From Candidatus Avimonoglobus intestinipullorum (GTDB taxonomy: Bacteria; Bacillota; Clostridia; UBA1381): a stretch of 11,063 nucleotides of DNA. Shown here in pieces: positions 1 to 6,186 of the stretch. Within the stretch, counting starts at the first letter, position 1. Each line of letters starts with the position of its first letter. Below the pieces are notes generated by a model. That model saw nothing but the letters and a program-made list of their open reading frames with translations. It was not told the DNA's origin and did no database searches. The stretch lies in NCBI GenBank assembly GCA_018714645.1, contig DVND01000043.1, positions 1 to 11,063 on the forward strand, given 5' to 3'. Both the position numbers and the translations under genes were made by a program.

Positions 1-759
1 GATGCTGATGGTGTTAAACAGCTTCAGATAATCGTCAATGCTGTGATTTTTCTTCTCCTCCCCGGACAAATCCAGGACAATTTCCCCTTCATGCATCATG
101 ATGGCACGGGAACCATACTCCACCGCATAACGCAGGTTATGTGTAATCATCAGCGTTGTAATCTGCTTTTCCCGCACAATTTTTTCCGTCAGTTCCATCA
201 CCGTATCCCCCGATTTCGGGTCCAATGCCGCAGTGTGTTCGTCCAGCAGCAGCAAATCCGGCGTCGTCATCGTTGCCATAATCAGCGCCAGCGCCTGCCG
301 CTGCCCGCCGGAAAGCGCGCCCGCCAACGTGTTCATGCGGTTTTCCAGCCCCATTCCCAGCACTTCCAGCTGTTCCTGATACTGGGGTTTCCGTTTCGTA
401 TTCAACCCGCGGGACAGGTTATAGCTCTTTCCTTTATTATCAGCGATGGACATGTTTTCCAGGATTGTCATGGACGGGCAAGTCCCCGTAGAAGGGTTCT
501 GGAACACCCGCGCAATCCGCCGGGCGCGTTTATAATTTTTCATGCCCGTCATATCCTGCCCATCCAGCAGCACCCTGCCGCTGTCTGCAAACACATCTCC
601 TGAAATGATGTTGAGTATGGTGGTTTTCCCTGAGCCGTTGCTGCCGACCACCGATACAAATTCCCCCTTTTGCACCTCTAAATTGAACCCGTCAAACAGC
701 GTTTTTTCATCAATGGTTCCCGCGTTAAAGGTCTTCGTAATATCAATGAGCCGCAGCAT
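1..759 (-). CDS. ABC transporter ATP-binding protein, COG1101/TrpZ-like (partial, C-terminus off the left edge)
   Basis: This is the energising ATPase of the importer whose permease and binding protein lie just upstream. The reading frame stays open to base 1, so 253 residues are visible and the stop codon lies outside the window. All nucleotide-binding motifs are present: Walker A GSNGSGKTT at residues 39-47, Q-loop Gln87, signature LSGGQ at 149-153, Walker B LLLLD at 169-173 with catalytic Glu174, D-loop ALD at 178-180 and H-switch His207. The Walker B/D-loop run reads DEHTAALDP, with His where many ABC ATPases have Pro; from memory this is characteristic of the subfamily that accompanies COG4120 permeases. 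The ATG overlaps the permease stop by 17 bp and is preceded by an AAGGAGG ribosome site, so translational coupling is expected. Family assignment is firm. The substrate is not known from sequence. Confidence 0.95.
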   Translation of the reverse strand, partial: MLRLIDITKTFNAGTIDEKTLFDGFNLEVQKGEFVSVVGSNGSGKTTILNIISGDVFADSGRVLLDGQDMTGMKNYKRARRIARVFQNPSTGTCPSMTILENMSIADNKGKSYNLSRGLNTKRKPQYQEQLEVLGMGLENRMNTLAGALSGGQRQALALIMATMTTPDLLLLDEHTAALDPKSGDTVMELTEKIVREKQITTLMITHNLRYAVEYGSRAIMMHEGEIVLDLSGEEKKNHSIDDYLKLFNTISI

Positions 760-1642
760 TCCGATGGCCTCCTTTTCCCTTTTTCTTCGAGACAACGTCG
801 TTGAGTACCAACGCCGCCACAAACAGCACCGTCACCACCAGGTTCGTATCGGATGATTGCAGCCCGGAGCCGATTGCCAGCGTAATGCAGGCTTTATAAA
901 TAATCATCCCCAAAATCACGCCCGTTGTAACCCTGAGAAAACGCACTTTTTGGAACACCGCCGTGCCGATGATCACCGCCGCAAGCCCCATGACCATGGT
1001 GCCCGTCCCCGACTGGATATCAAACTGCATCACCCGCTGGCAGTTCAGCGCGCCCGCCAGCGCCACCAGCCCGTTTGCAATTGCCAGGCCGATGATTTTG
1101 ATCCGGCCCGGGTTCTGCGCCAGTGTGACCACAAGCCCTTCATTATCGCCCGCGCTTTTTAACAGAAACCCTGATTTGGTATTCAAATACCAATCCAGCG
1201 CAAACTTTGCAAAGAGCGCAATAACAGCGATTAAAATCAAATACCGGTATGAGACAATCCATTGGGGCAGCCCTTCCGGCAGGGAAAAAATGGTGGGTTC
1301 CCCCATCAGGAATTTGTTCGGCGCGCCGGCAATCCTGTAATTGATGGAGTACAGCGCCGTCATCATCAAAATACCCGAAAGCAAATCCTTGATTTTCAGC
1401 TTCACATTTAAAAGCCCGGTGACCGTCCCCGCCGCGCAGCCCGCAAGAAACGCAACCAGCAGACACAGCCACGGATTGACGCCCGCCGTAATCAGCGCCG
1501 CGGTGACCGCCGCGCCCAGCGGGAACGTCCCGTCCACAGACAAGTCTGGAAAATCCAGAATTTTATAGCTGATATAAACCCCCAGCGCCATAATGCCGAA
1601 GATCATTCCCTGTTCCAAAACGCTGATTAAGATATCGAACAT
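743..1642 (-). CDS. ABC transporter permease, COG4120/TrpY-like
   Basis: This is a 299-residue integral membrane subunit that should form the translocation channel of the importer. The sequence is strongly hydrophobic, with about eight likely membrane spans, and has the layout of the BPD_transp_2 (branched-chain-amino-acid/ribose-like) permeases. Near the N-terminus it carries DFPDLSVDGTFPLG (residues 30-43), which I recognise as highly conserved in COG4120 permeases paired with PF04392 binding proteins. The C-terminus ends in a basic cytoplasmic tail (VSKKKGKGGHR). The ATG at 1642 has an AAGAAGGG site a few bases upstream and starts 56 bp after the binding-protein gene. The 3' end overlaps the ATPase start. 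Members of this family have been linked to tryptophan or other small-molecule uptake, but the substrate here is inference only. Confidence 0.95.
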   Translation of the reverse strand: MFDILISVLEQGMIFGIMALGVYISYKILDFPDLSVDGTFPLGAAVTAALITAGVNPWLCLLVAFLAGCAAGTVTGLLNVKLKIKDLLSGILMMTALYSINYRIAGAPNKFLMGEPTIFSLPEGLPQWIVSYRYLILIAVIALFAKFALDWYLNTKSGFLLKSAGDNEGLVVTLAQNPGRIKIIGLAIANGLVALAGALNCQRVMQFDIQSGTGTMVMGLAAVIIGTAVFQKVRFLRVTTGVILGMIIYKACITLAIGSGLQSSDTNLVVTVLFVAALVLNDVVSKKKGKGGHRNAAAH

Positions 1643-1662
1643 ACAAACCCTTCTTTACACAA

Positions 1663-1688
1663 GAAACAGACGCCTGTACGTCTGTTTC
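1663..1688 (-). other. Intercistronic hairpin between binding protein and permease genes
   Basis: There is a perfect 10-bp inverted repeat, GAAACAGACG (1663-1672) and CGTCTGTTTC (1679-1688), around a 6-nt loop. It begins about 11 nt after the binding-protein stop codon. On the minus-strand transcript it is followed by TTGTGTAAAG, not a run of T, so it is not a standard intrinsic terminator. Inference: it may stabilise the 3' end of the upstream message, or cause partial termination, so that more binding protein than permease is made, as known for other ABC importers. Confidence 0.7.
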
Positions 1689-1698
1689 AAAATCAAAT

Positions 1699-2694
1699 TT
1701 ATTCCACAGCCTCCGCCTTTGCCGCAACGGCCTCCGGAATCTGGATGCCCAGCGCTTCCGCAGTTGTTGTATTTACGGTGTACTTGGTTTCCTGCAGGGT
1801 CTCATAAGGCAGCGTGGAAATATCCGTGCCATTCAGCACCTTCGCCGCCATCGCCCCGGCCTGCCTGCCCAGCTGTACATAATCCAGCCCCGCCGATGCG
1901 ATACACCCGTTTTTCACCTGTTCCTCCTCGGAACCAAACACCGGGATGTTCTTCGCATTCGCCTTATCCAGCACCACCGCCAGCGCCGCAACTACCGTAT
2001 TGTCTGTCATGTTGGAAATACAGTCCACCTCGTTTAAGAGCACATCCGCCGCCTGGGTCACCTCCGCCTGCTTGGCAATACCCCGGTCCACAATTTCAAA
2101 ACCGTATTTCGGCGCCAGCTCCCGATAGGTCTCCAGCGTACTGACGGAATTGGCCTCACTGGTGGTGTACAAAATGCCGATTTTTTTGGCCTCCGGCAGG
2201 ATATCCCGGATAAGCTGCAGCTGGTCTTCCACCGGGAGCTGGTCGCTGATTCCCGAAACCCCCTGCATCGCTTCCGTCTCTGAAACAGCCAGCTTCGCTT
2301 CCACAGGATCGGAAATCGCGTTGAAGATCACCGGGATCCCCTTTTCATAGCACGCCGCATACAGCGCCTGGGCCGACGGCGTCGCAATGCCGCAGACCAG
2401 ATCCTTGGAACCCGCAAAAGTCTGGGCGATCTGCGTATTCATCGCCGCGTCGTTCTGCGCGTTCTGCACTTCAATTTCAATGTTCTTGCCTTCTTCAAAC
2501 CCGTTTTCCTTCAGCCCCTGGATAAAGCCCTCCCGGCAATTATCCAGCGACGGATGGTCGGCATACTGGGTCACGCCGATTTTATAAACCTTCTCGCCGC
2601 CGGCGGTATCCTGCCCGCCCTGCTGGGCCGTACATCCACCCAGCACCGCCGTTCCCAGGATTGCCGCGGCCACCAATACAATCTTCTTTTTCAT
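1699..2694 (-). CDS. ABC transporter substrate-binding lipoprotein, PF04392/COG2984 (TrpX-like)
   Basis: This 331-residue extracytoplasmic receptor should capture the substrate and deliver it to the adjacent permease. It has a classic lipoprotein signal: MKKK, a hydrophobic stretch, then lipobox LGGC at residues 18-21, so Cys21 should be lipidated and the protein tethered to the outer face of the membrane. The mature part opens with a VYKIGVTQYADHPSLD segment, followed by an EGFIQGLKENGF-like helix and ATPSAQA and VIFNAISDPVEA blocks, all matching ABC_sub_bind (PF04392) proteins as I know them. Length is normal for the family. The ATG at 2694 is chosen because AAAGGAAG lies upstream and the lipoprotein signal begins there. 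It is the first gene of the operon, behind a consensus promoter and a leader hairpin. The ligand is unknown; tryptophan or another aromatic compound is only a family-based guess. Confidence 0.95.
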   Translation of the reverse strand: MKKKIVLVAAAILGTAVLGGCTAQQGGQDTAGGEKVYKIGVTQYADHPSLDNCREGFIQGLKENGFEEGKNIEIEVQNAQNDAAMNTQIAQTFAGSKDLVCGIATPSAQALYAACYEKGIPVIFNAISDPVEAKLAVSETEAMQGVSGISDQLPVEDQLQLIRDILPEAKKIGILYTTSEANSVSTLETYRELAPKYGFEIVDRGIAKQAEVTQAADVLLNEVDCISNMTDNTVVAALAVVLDKANAKNIPVFGSEEEQVKNGCIASAGLDYVQLGRQAGAMAAKVLNGTDISTLPYETLQETKYTVNTTTAEALGIQIPEAVAAKAEAVE

Positions 2695-2719
2695 TGCTCA
2701 TCTCTTCCTTTCTCGTCTC

Positions 2720-2759
2720 AATAAAATAAAAAACCTTCCGAACAGATGCGTCCAAAAGG
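2720..2759 (-). promoter_or_regulatory. Terminator-like leader hairpin (candidate attenuator) upstream of the ABC operon
   Basis: In the minus-strand transcript the bases at 2759 down to 2734 can form an 11-bp stem (CCTTTTGGACG with TGTTCGGAAGG, including four G-U pairs) around a 4-nt CATC loop. It is followed at once by TTTTTTATTTTATT. It lies between the promoter and the first gene, about 50 nt after the predicted transcript start and 40 nt before the ATG, where a transcription attenuator would sit. The wobble pairs make the stem only moderately stable. No T-box or known riboswitch core is visible in the short upstream leader. Confidence 0.5.
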
Positions 2760-2817
2760 CAAACAAAGAACCGTTATATCCAATTCACTCTTCTCAACTC
2801 ATCTATTCTATGTATGT

Positions 2818-2846
2818 ATTATACGCAAAAGCCTGCCGGTTGTCAA
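2818..2846 (-). promoter_or_regulatory. Consensus sigma-A promoter of the ABC operon
   Basis: On the minus strand TTGACA (2846-2841), a 17-nt spacer and TATAAT (2823-2818) form an exact match to the housekeeping consensus. Transcription should start near 2811, giving a leader of about 117 nt before the ATG at 2694. The A/T-rich palindrome at 2859-2874 lies just upstream of the -35 and could act as an UP element. Confidence 0.85.
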
Positions 2847-2858
2847 CCCGTTCTTTCG

Positions 2859-2874
2859 AATTTTTTAAAAAATT
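2859..2874. repeat. Perfect 16-bp A/T palindrome between divergent promoters
   Basis: AATTTTTTAAAAAATT reads the same on both strands. It lies 12 bp upstream of the -35 box of the ABC operon promoter and about 36 bp upstream of the -35 of the divergent stalk-protein promoter. An UP element, a bend, or a site for a nucleoid or regulator protein are all possible; chance in A/T-rich spacer DNA is also possible. Confidence 0.45.
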
Positions 2875-2910
2875 ATTCACACAATGTTTACACTTTGGTA
2901 AATATAGTGA

Positions 2911-2939
2911 TTGTATTTTTCAAAAATATATGGTATGAT
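2911..2939 (+). promoter_or_regulatory. Extended -10 promoter of the stalk-domain gene
   Basis: TTGTAT (2911-2916), a 17-nt spacer and TATGAT (2934-2939) preceded by TGG give a sigma-A promoter with an extended -10. The predicted start is near 2946, about 27 nt before the ATG at 2973. A TTTAC/GTAAA inverted repeat with a 6-nt loop (2887-2902) lies just upstream of the -35 and could be an operator. Confidence 0.7.
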
Positions 2940-2972
2940 AGTGGCATCATAAAAGAAAGACAGGTGGGTATT

Positions 2973-4433
2973 ATGAAAAAATTTTTATCAGGCGTATTGA
3001 GCGCCGCACTGGCCTTTGGCGCCCTGCCGGCCTTTGCGGCAGAAGGGGACGCGGCTGCTCCGCAAATCCTCTATAACAACACTGCCGTGGAAACGCCGGT
3101 TTCCCCGCAGATCGTTGACGACCGCGTGCTGGTCCCGTTCCGCAGCGTTTTGGAAACCATGGGCGCAACGGTGGAATACGACCACGAAACGAGGGATGTT
3201 TCCGCAGTCCGCGGCGACCGTACCATCAGCTTTAACCTGAACGGCGATACCATCGCAATTGACGACGCCGGCGAAACATCGACGGCACAAATCGAAGGCT
3301 CCATTGTGCTTTCCAACGATTATACGCTGATCCCGCTCCGTTCCATGTCGGAGGCGCTGGGGATGAGCGTCGGCTGGGACAATGATTACCGGACCGTTGT
3401 CATTGTCGACACGGAGAAATACATAGAGGATTTGACAGCGTCCACGCCGAATTTCACAAAACTCATGGAGATACAGGCTGCATATCCGGAAAGCTACACC
3501 TCCACAATGGAATTTGGCTTCACATTTGATCTGGGCTATGAAGAGGACGGTACGCCGAAGACCATGAACATGGCCGTGGACATCTCCGGCGATTCCGCAT
3601 TAAAGGGCGGCGTCGAATCTTCCAGCGTCAACATCGGCCTTGACATGAGCGGGCTGGAAGATATGCTGGGAGACGCACTGGCAGGCGTTGACCTTTCAAC
3701 ATTGACGGATATCACGCTGGATTGCATCGCTTCTGATGAAGAAGTTTATATCAGGACCAATCTGGTTGAAAAACTGGCAGAACTGCTGCCGGATGTGGAA
3801 GAGCTTCAGACCGCTTCCCAGCTCTGCACCGCTGAAACATGGATGAAGACAACGCTTGCCGATTTGTATGCGATGTTCGGGCTTGACGAGGAACTGGTTG
3901 GCATTGTGGAATCCGCATATACCGGCAACTTCACAAACCAGATGATGGGCCAGCTCCTGGAAGCCACCGCCGCGGCCCAGACCGGCGGCGTGGACAGCGT
4001 CTTCTATGCGCAGACAATGGACACCATCTTCAACACCTTTGAATTGATGTTCAGCGATACGTATACAACAATCACAGAGACGGGTGAAAACTCCTACGAC
4101 CTCCAGATGACCATGGATTCTGCCGGATTCAACGAACTCATGGCGGCCTCCCTGGACGGGCAGGTTGCGCCGGAGGACCTCCCCCAGATGGATTTTGACC
4201 TCCAGGTAAATAAAACTGTGGAAAACGGCATCGGCACAAGCGCCGCGTTTGAAATGACCTTGACGATAAACAATTCTGAAAATGAGGATTTTTCCATGAC
4301 GTTCTCCGGTTCCTCTTCCTTGGACACAGAGGCAACGGTAGAAGATATTGAACTGCCGTCCACTGCGCTGGATCTTGATAATCTCCTGGGTGCTTTAGGG
4401 ATTATTCTCGGCGGCACCGTTTCAGGAAGCTAA
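2973..4433 (+). CDS. Secreted stalk-domain protein (copper amine oxidase N-terminal-like domain) with an unassigned C-terminal region
   Basis: This 486-residue exported protein starts at the ATG at 2973, because a promoter and an AGGTGGG ribosome site lie directly upstream and the signal peptide begins there; the frame is open further upstream but that part covers the promoter. Residues 1-22 form a signal peptide ending in PAFA before AEGD. Residues about 31-150 match the Cu_amine_oxidN1 (PF07833) domain. Its two related units carry RVLVPFRSVLETMGATVEYD (51-70) and TLIPLRSMSEALGMSVGWDND (near 118-138). The domain is a common beta-rich surface or stalk module in Firmicutes and does not itself imply amine oxidase activity. 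The remaining roughly 330 residues are acidic, with alternating beta-like stretches and two cysteines (251 and 285). They somewhat resemble LppX/DUF6612-type lipid-binding beta sheets, but I cannot assign a family. The gene is monocistronic, with its own promoter and terminator. Confidence 0.9.
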   Translation: MKKFLSGVLSAALAFGALPAFAAEGDAAAPQILYNNTAVETPVSPQIVDDRVLVPFRSVLETMGATVEYDHETRDVSAVRGDRTISFNLNGDTIAIDDAGETSTAQIEGSIVLSNDYTLIPLRSMSEALGMSVGWDNDYRTVVIVDTEKYIEDLTASTPNFTKLMEIQAAYPESYTSTMEFGFTFDLGYEEDGTPKTMNMAVDISGDSALKGGVESSSVNIGLDMSGLEDMLGDALAGVDLSTLTDITLDCIASDEEVYIRTNLVEKLAELLPDVEELQTASQLCTAETWMKTTLADLYAMFGLDEELVGIVESAYTGNFTNQMMGQLLEATAAAQTGGVDSVFYAQTMDTIFNTFELMFSDTYTTITETGENSYDLQMTMDSAGFNELMAASLDGQVAPEDLPQMDFDLQVNKTVENGIGTSAAFEMTLTINNSENEDFSMTFSGSSSLDTEATVEDIELPSTALDLDNLLGALGIILGGTVSGS

Positions 4434-4438
4434 AATAC

Positions 4439-4468
4439 AAAAACACCTGCATTTTTGCAGGTGTTTTT
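4439..4468. terminator. Bidirectional intrinsic terminator between convergent genes
   Basis: AAAAACACCTGC (4439-4450) pairs with GCAGGTGTTTTT (4457-4468) around a short A/T loop. On the plus strand a T run to 4470 follows; on the minus strand the A run at 4439-4443 gives a T run. It begins 5 nt after the stalk-gene stop and directly abuts the HAD stop codon (TAA, 4471-4469), so it should serve both genes. Confidence 0.92.
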
Positions 4469-5260
4469 TTATATCAATTTATAAGCTTTCAGCGCCCGGT
4501 AAATGCCTTCCTCCGCAACGCCCGCCGTCACCAGCTCCGCAACCCCGTCCAGGCACGCGGCATGCTTTTCCATGGCAATCCCATGCCCGACCAGCTTTAA
4601 AATATCATAGTCGTTGGCGCCGTCGCCGATGGCATAGGTGTTTTCGCGCGGGATGCCAAAATGACGGATAATCGCCCGGGCGCCCACCGCCTTCGTCATA
4701 CCGGCAGCGTTGACGTCCGCAGATTTATTAAACCGGTGCTTATAGATGCCGAATTTATCCCGGAACTGCTCCGCCAGCTGCTCAAACTGCCACTCCTCCT
4801 GATACGCCATCAGCAGCTTGCTGGCATTCAGTTCCCGCATCTCAGACAGGGGGTGGAAAATCTCCAGCGGGATCTTGAAATTGTCCAGCATCTGCCGGAA
4901 TTCCTTCTGATCCCTGTCTTTTGCATAGCAGGCGTCCTGATCCTCCAGCGAATAATACAGCCCCAGCGCATCCATGGCCTGCATGAATTGCCGTAAATCC
5001 TCTTTATCAAGGAATTCCTCATATATTTTTTGCCCATGGATTTCCGCATAGGCCCCATTGGTTGTCACATACCCGTCAAATACCGCATCCGTCCGCGGCA
5101 CATAACACTTTGCCCGCCCCGTGGCAAGCACAGCCAGGTACCCGTTGGCCGAAAGCGCCGCGAGCGCCGCGCAGGACTGCGGCGTTGGGGCGAATATGCC
5201 CGCCTTCTCATCTGCCAGCGTCCCGTCATAATCAAAAAACACCGCGCCCTGATACTTCAT
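4469..5260 (-). CDS. Cof-type HAD-IIB family sugar-phosphatase-like hydrolase
   Basis: This 263-residue cytoplasmic hydrolase should be a phosphatase using an aspartyl-phosphate intermediate. Motif I is FFDYDGTL, with nucleophile Asp10 and acid/base Asp12. Motif II is Thr47 in VLATGR, motif III Lys190 in AAGMTKAVG, and motif IV GDGANDYD at residues 212-219. The large cap between motifs II and III marks the type IIB (Cof/YbiV-like) branch, whose members hydrolyse sugar phosphates, nucleotides or similar small phosphates; the actual substrate cannot be read from sequence. The ATG at 5260 is chosen because it has GGGAGA upstream, overlaps the previous gene's stop as ATGA, and places motif I at the usual distance. 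The longer open frame to 5365 lies inside the S26 gene. It is the last gene of a three-gene operon. Confidence 0.93.
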   Translation of the reverse strand: MKYQGAVFFDYDGTLADEKAGIFAPTPQSCAALAALSANGYLAVLATGRAKCYVPRTDAVFDGYVTTNGAYAEIHGQKIYEEFLDKEDLRQFMQAMDALGLYYSLEDQDACYAKDRDQKEFRQMLDNFKIPLEIFHPLSEMRELNASKLLMAYQEEWQFEQLAEQFRDKFGIYKHRFNKSADVNAAGMTKAVGARAIIRHFGIPRENTYAIGDGANDYDILKLVGHGIAMEKHAACLDGVAELVTAGVAEEGIYRALKAYKLI

Positions 5261-5757
5261 TCCTGTTCTCCCTTTTTTTCCATCTTTTTCAGAAACCTTT
5301 TGACGGCCTGTTTCAGCATCCTGAGTTTTCCGACCCAATATTGGCGGCGCACCCGCCGGCGGCAATAGAGCTTATATTTTGCACTGTCGCAGGAGATGTA
5401 TTCCTCGCCTCTGTAATACCCCGTCACCACGCCGATCACCTGGCTGTGGCGGACATGGTATTCCCGCACCGATTGATTGTCCCCGCAGGTGGTATATTCA
5501 TTTCCATTGACACCCACAACCCTGTGCAGCACAAAACTGCCGTCCTTCCGGCGGTAGAGGGGCAAATCGTATTTTTTCAGGCGGGCCGGCGGCTTTTGCA
5601 GCACAACGGAATCGATCCCCTGGCGCAGCATCGGCAGCATGCTTGTCCCCTTGGGGCCAAAGCACACCTCTTTCCCCGCCGCCAGCTGTTCCTCCAGCAC
5701 GGGCAGCAGTTCCGCCAGGCTCACCCGCAGCTTTTCCTTTGAATGTTCATGCATCAT
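5257..5757 (-). CDS. S24/S26 peptidase-family protein (SipW-like Ser/His active site, no visible membrane anchor)
   Basis: This 166-residue protein has the signal-peptidase/LexA fold signature. KGTSMLPML carries the nucleophile Ser39, VLHRVVGV carries His78 where bacterial type I signal peptidases have Lys, and CGDN carries Asp93. This is the Ser-His pattern of SipW/ER-type enzymes. There is no clear transmembrane segment at either end, unlike true signal peptidases. The last 40 residues are strongly basic (CRRRVRRQYW, KRFLKKMEKK) and could bind membrane lipid or nucleic acid. Start choice is uncertain: ATG at 5757, ATG at 5754 or TTG at 5763 are all possible, and each overlaps the PqqD-like gene stop (5749-5747), implying coupled translation. 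Proteins annotated S24/S26 are often found beside PqqD-family genes in Firmicutes. It could cleave a peptide handled by that chaperone, but no substrate is visible. Confidence 0.88.
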   Translation of the reverse strand: MMHEHSKEKLRVSLAELLPVLEEQLAAGKEVCFGPKGTSMLPMLRQGIDSVVLQKPPARLKKYDLPLYRRKDGSFVLHRVVGVNGNEYTTCGDNQSVREYHVRHSQVIGVVTGYYRGEEYISCDSAKYKLYCRRRVRRQYWVGKLRMLKQAVKRFLKKMEKKGEQE

Positions 5758-6019
5758 ATACAATCAAATCCGCTTTTTGCAGTTTTTCCAAAAATTCATC
5801 AATATCCTTCTTCGCCGTATCGCGGTCCACGTCGTACTCCGCCAGCATCGCGTCCAGCAGTTCCTCCTCCGTGGCGCCTTCCGTCAGCCGGTTCCACAAA
5901 AACGCCCCCGCGCTGTTAATGGTGATCAGCCCGTTAAAATCCACGGCCGCATCCCCCACCGCAATCACGATGTTGTTGCCGGCCACCTGCCGCAATATAT
6001 AGCCTTCCTTAATTTTCAT
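5747..6019 (-). CDS. PqqD family peptide-binding chaperone
   Basis: This 90-residue protein is of the PqqD (PF05402) family, small winged-helix-like domains that bind leader peptides and present them to modifying enzymes (RiPP recognition elements). The typical pattern is visible: an N-terminal beta-rich half (KEGYILRQVAGNNIVIAVGD), then INSAGAFLWNRLTEGATEEEL with the family's conserved Leu-Trp before a TEG/T turn, and a C-terminal helix (DIDEFLEKLQKADLI). The ATG at 6019 is chosen for its GAAAGGA site; an in-frame ATG at 6040 has no such site. It is the first gene of the operon, with an extended -10 promoter upstream. No radical SAM enzyme, cyclase or precursor peptide is seen in the window, so its partner must be elsewhere or the S26 protein itself. 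Confidence 0.88.
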   Translation of the reverse strand: MKIKEGYILRQVAGNNIVIAVGDAAVDFNGLITINSAGAFLWNRLTEGATEEELLDAMLAEYDVDRDTAKKDIDEFLEKLQKADLIVYDA

Positions 6020-6058
6020 GCCACTCGATCCTTTCCGCATATTCAAGTCTATGCATCT

Positions 6059-6087
6059 ATTATACCATAGCCCACGAACAGTTACAA
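6059..6087 (-). promoter_or_regulatory. Extended -10 promoter of the PqqD/S26/HAD operon
   Basis: On the minus strand TTGTAA (6087-6082), a 17-nt spacer ending in TGG, and TATAAT (6064-6059) form a strong sigma-A promoter with an extended -10. The start should be near 6052, giving a short leader of about 33 nt before the ATG at 6019. Confidence 0.82.
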
Positions 6088-6118
6088 CAAAAATAATGCG
6101 GGTTTTGTAAAATTGTAA
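6082..6118. repeat. TTGTAA direct and inverted copies between divergent promoters
   Basis: TTACAA (6082-6087, the -35 box of the minus-strand promoter) is matched by TTGTAA at 6105-6110 and again at 6113-6118 on the plus strand. The spacing of the last two is 8 bp. They lie between the divergent promoters and could be operator half-sites, but the six-base unit is A/T-rich and may recur by chance. Confidence 0.3.
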
Positions 6119-6129
6119 TAAACTTATCA

Positions 6130-6158
6130 TAGACTTTCTGATTTTTTTGTGTTATAAT
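6130..6158 (+). promoter_or_regulatory. Promoter of the SLH-domain gene
   Basis: TAGACT (6130-6135), a 17-nt spacer and an exact TATAAT (6153-6158). The expected start near 6165 leaves a leader of only about 22 nt, which contains AAGGAG (6172-6177). This rules out the in-frame ATG at 6160 as the true start. Confidence 0.75.
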
Positions 6159-6186
6159 TATGAAAACAAGAAAGGAGCTACATACC

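Noticed and set aside
1593..2144. Plus-strand open frame of 183 codons
   Set aside because: It is antisense to the permease start and the binding-protein gene, and its Pro/Ser/Arg-rich translation looks like a shadow frame.
2695..2811. T-box or tryptophan leader peptide before the ABC operon
   Set aside because: No T-box consensus is visible and the leader is too short. A GTG-started four-codon frame with one Trp codon exists, but it lacks a convincing ribosome site and repeated Trp codons.
2814..2972. N-terminal extension of the stalk-domain protein
   Set aside because: It covers the promoter, and the signal peptide and ribosome site place the start at 2973.
2973..3420. True copper amine oxidase
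   Set aside because: Only the N-terminal stalk-like domain is present; there is no catalytic domain or topaquinone motif.
5261..5365. N-terminal extension of the HAD hydrolase by 35 residues
   Set aside because: The extension lies inside the S26 gene, has no ribosome site, and is not needed for the fold; ATG 5260 has a site and an ATGA overlap.
6020..6130. N-terminal extension of the PqqD-like protein, or a separate small peptide gene
   Set aside because: The stretch contains the -10 and -35 boxes of the promoter, so most of it cannot be in the transcript. The only later in-frame ATG (6040) lacks a ribosome site.
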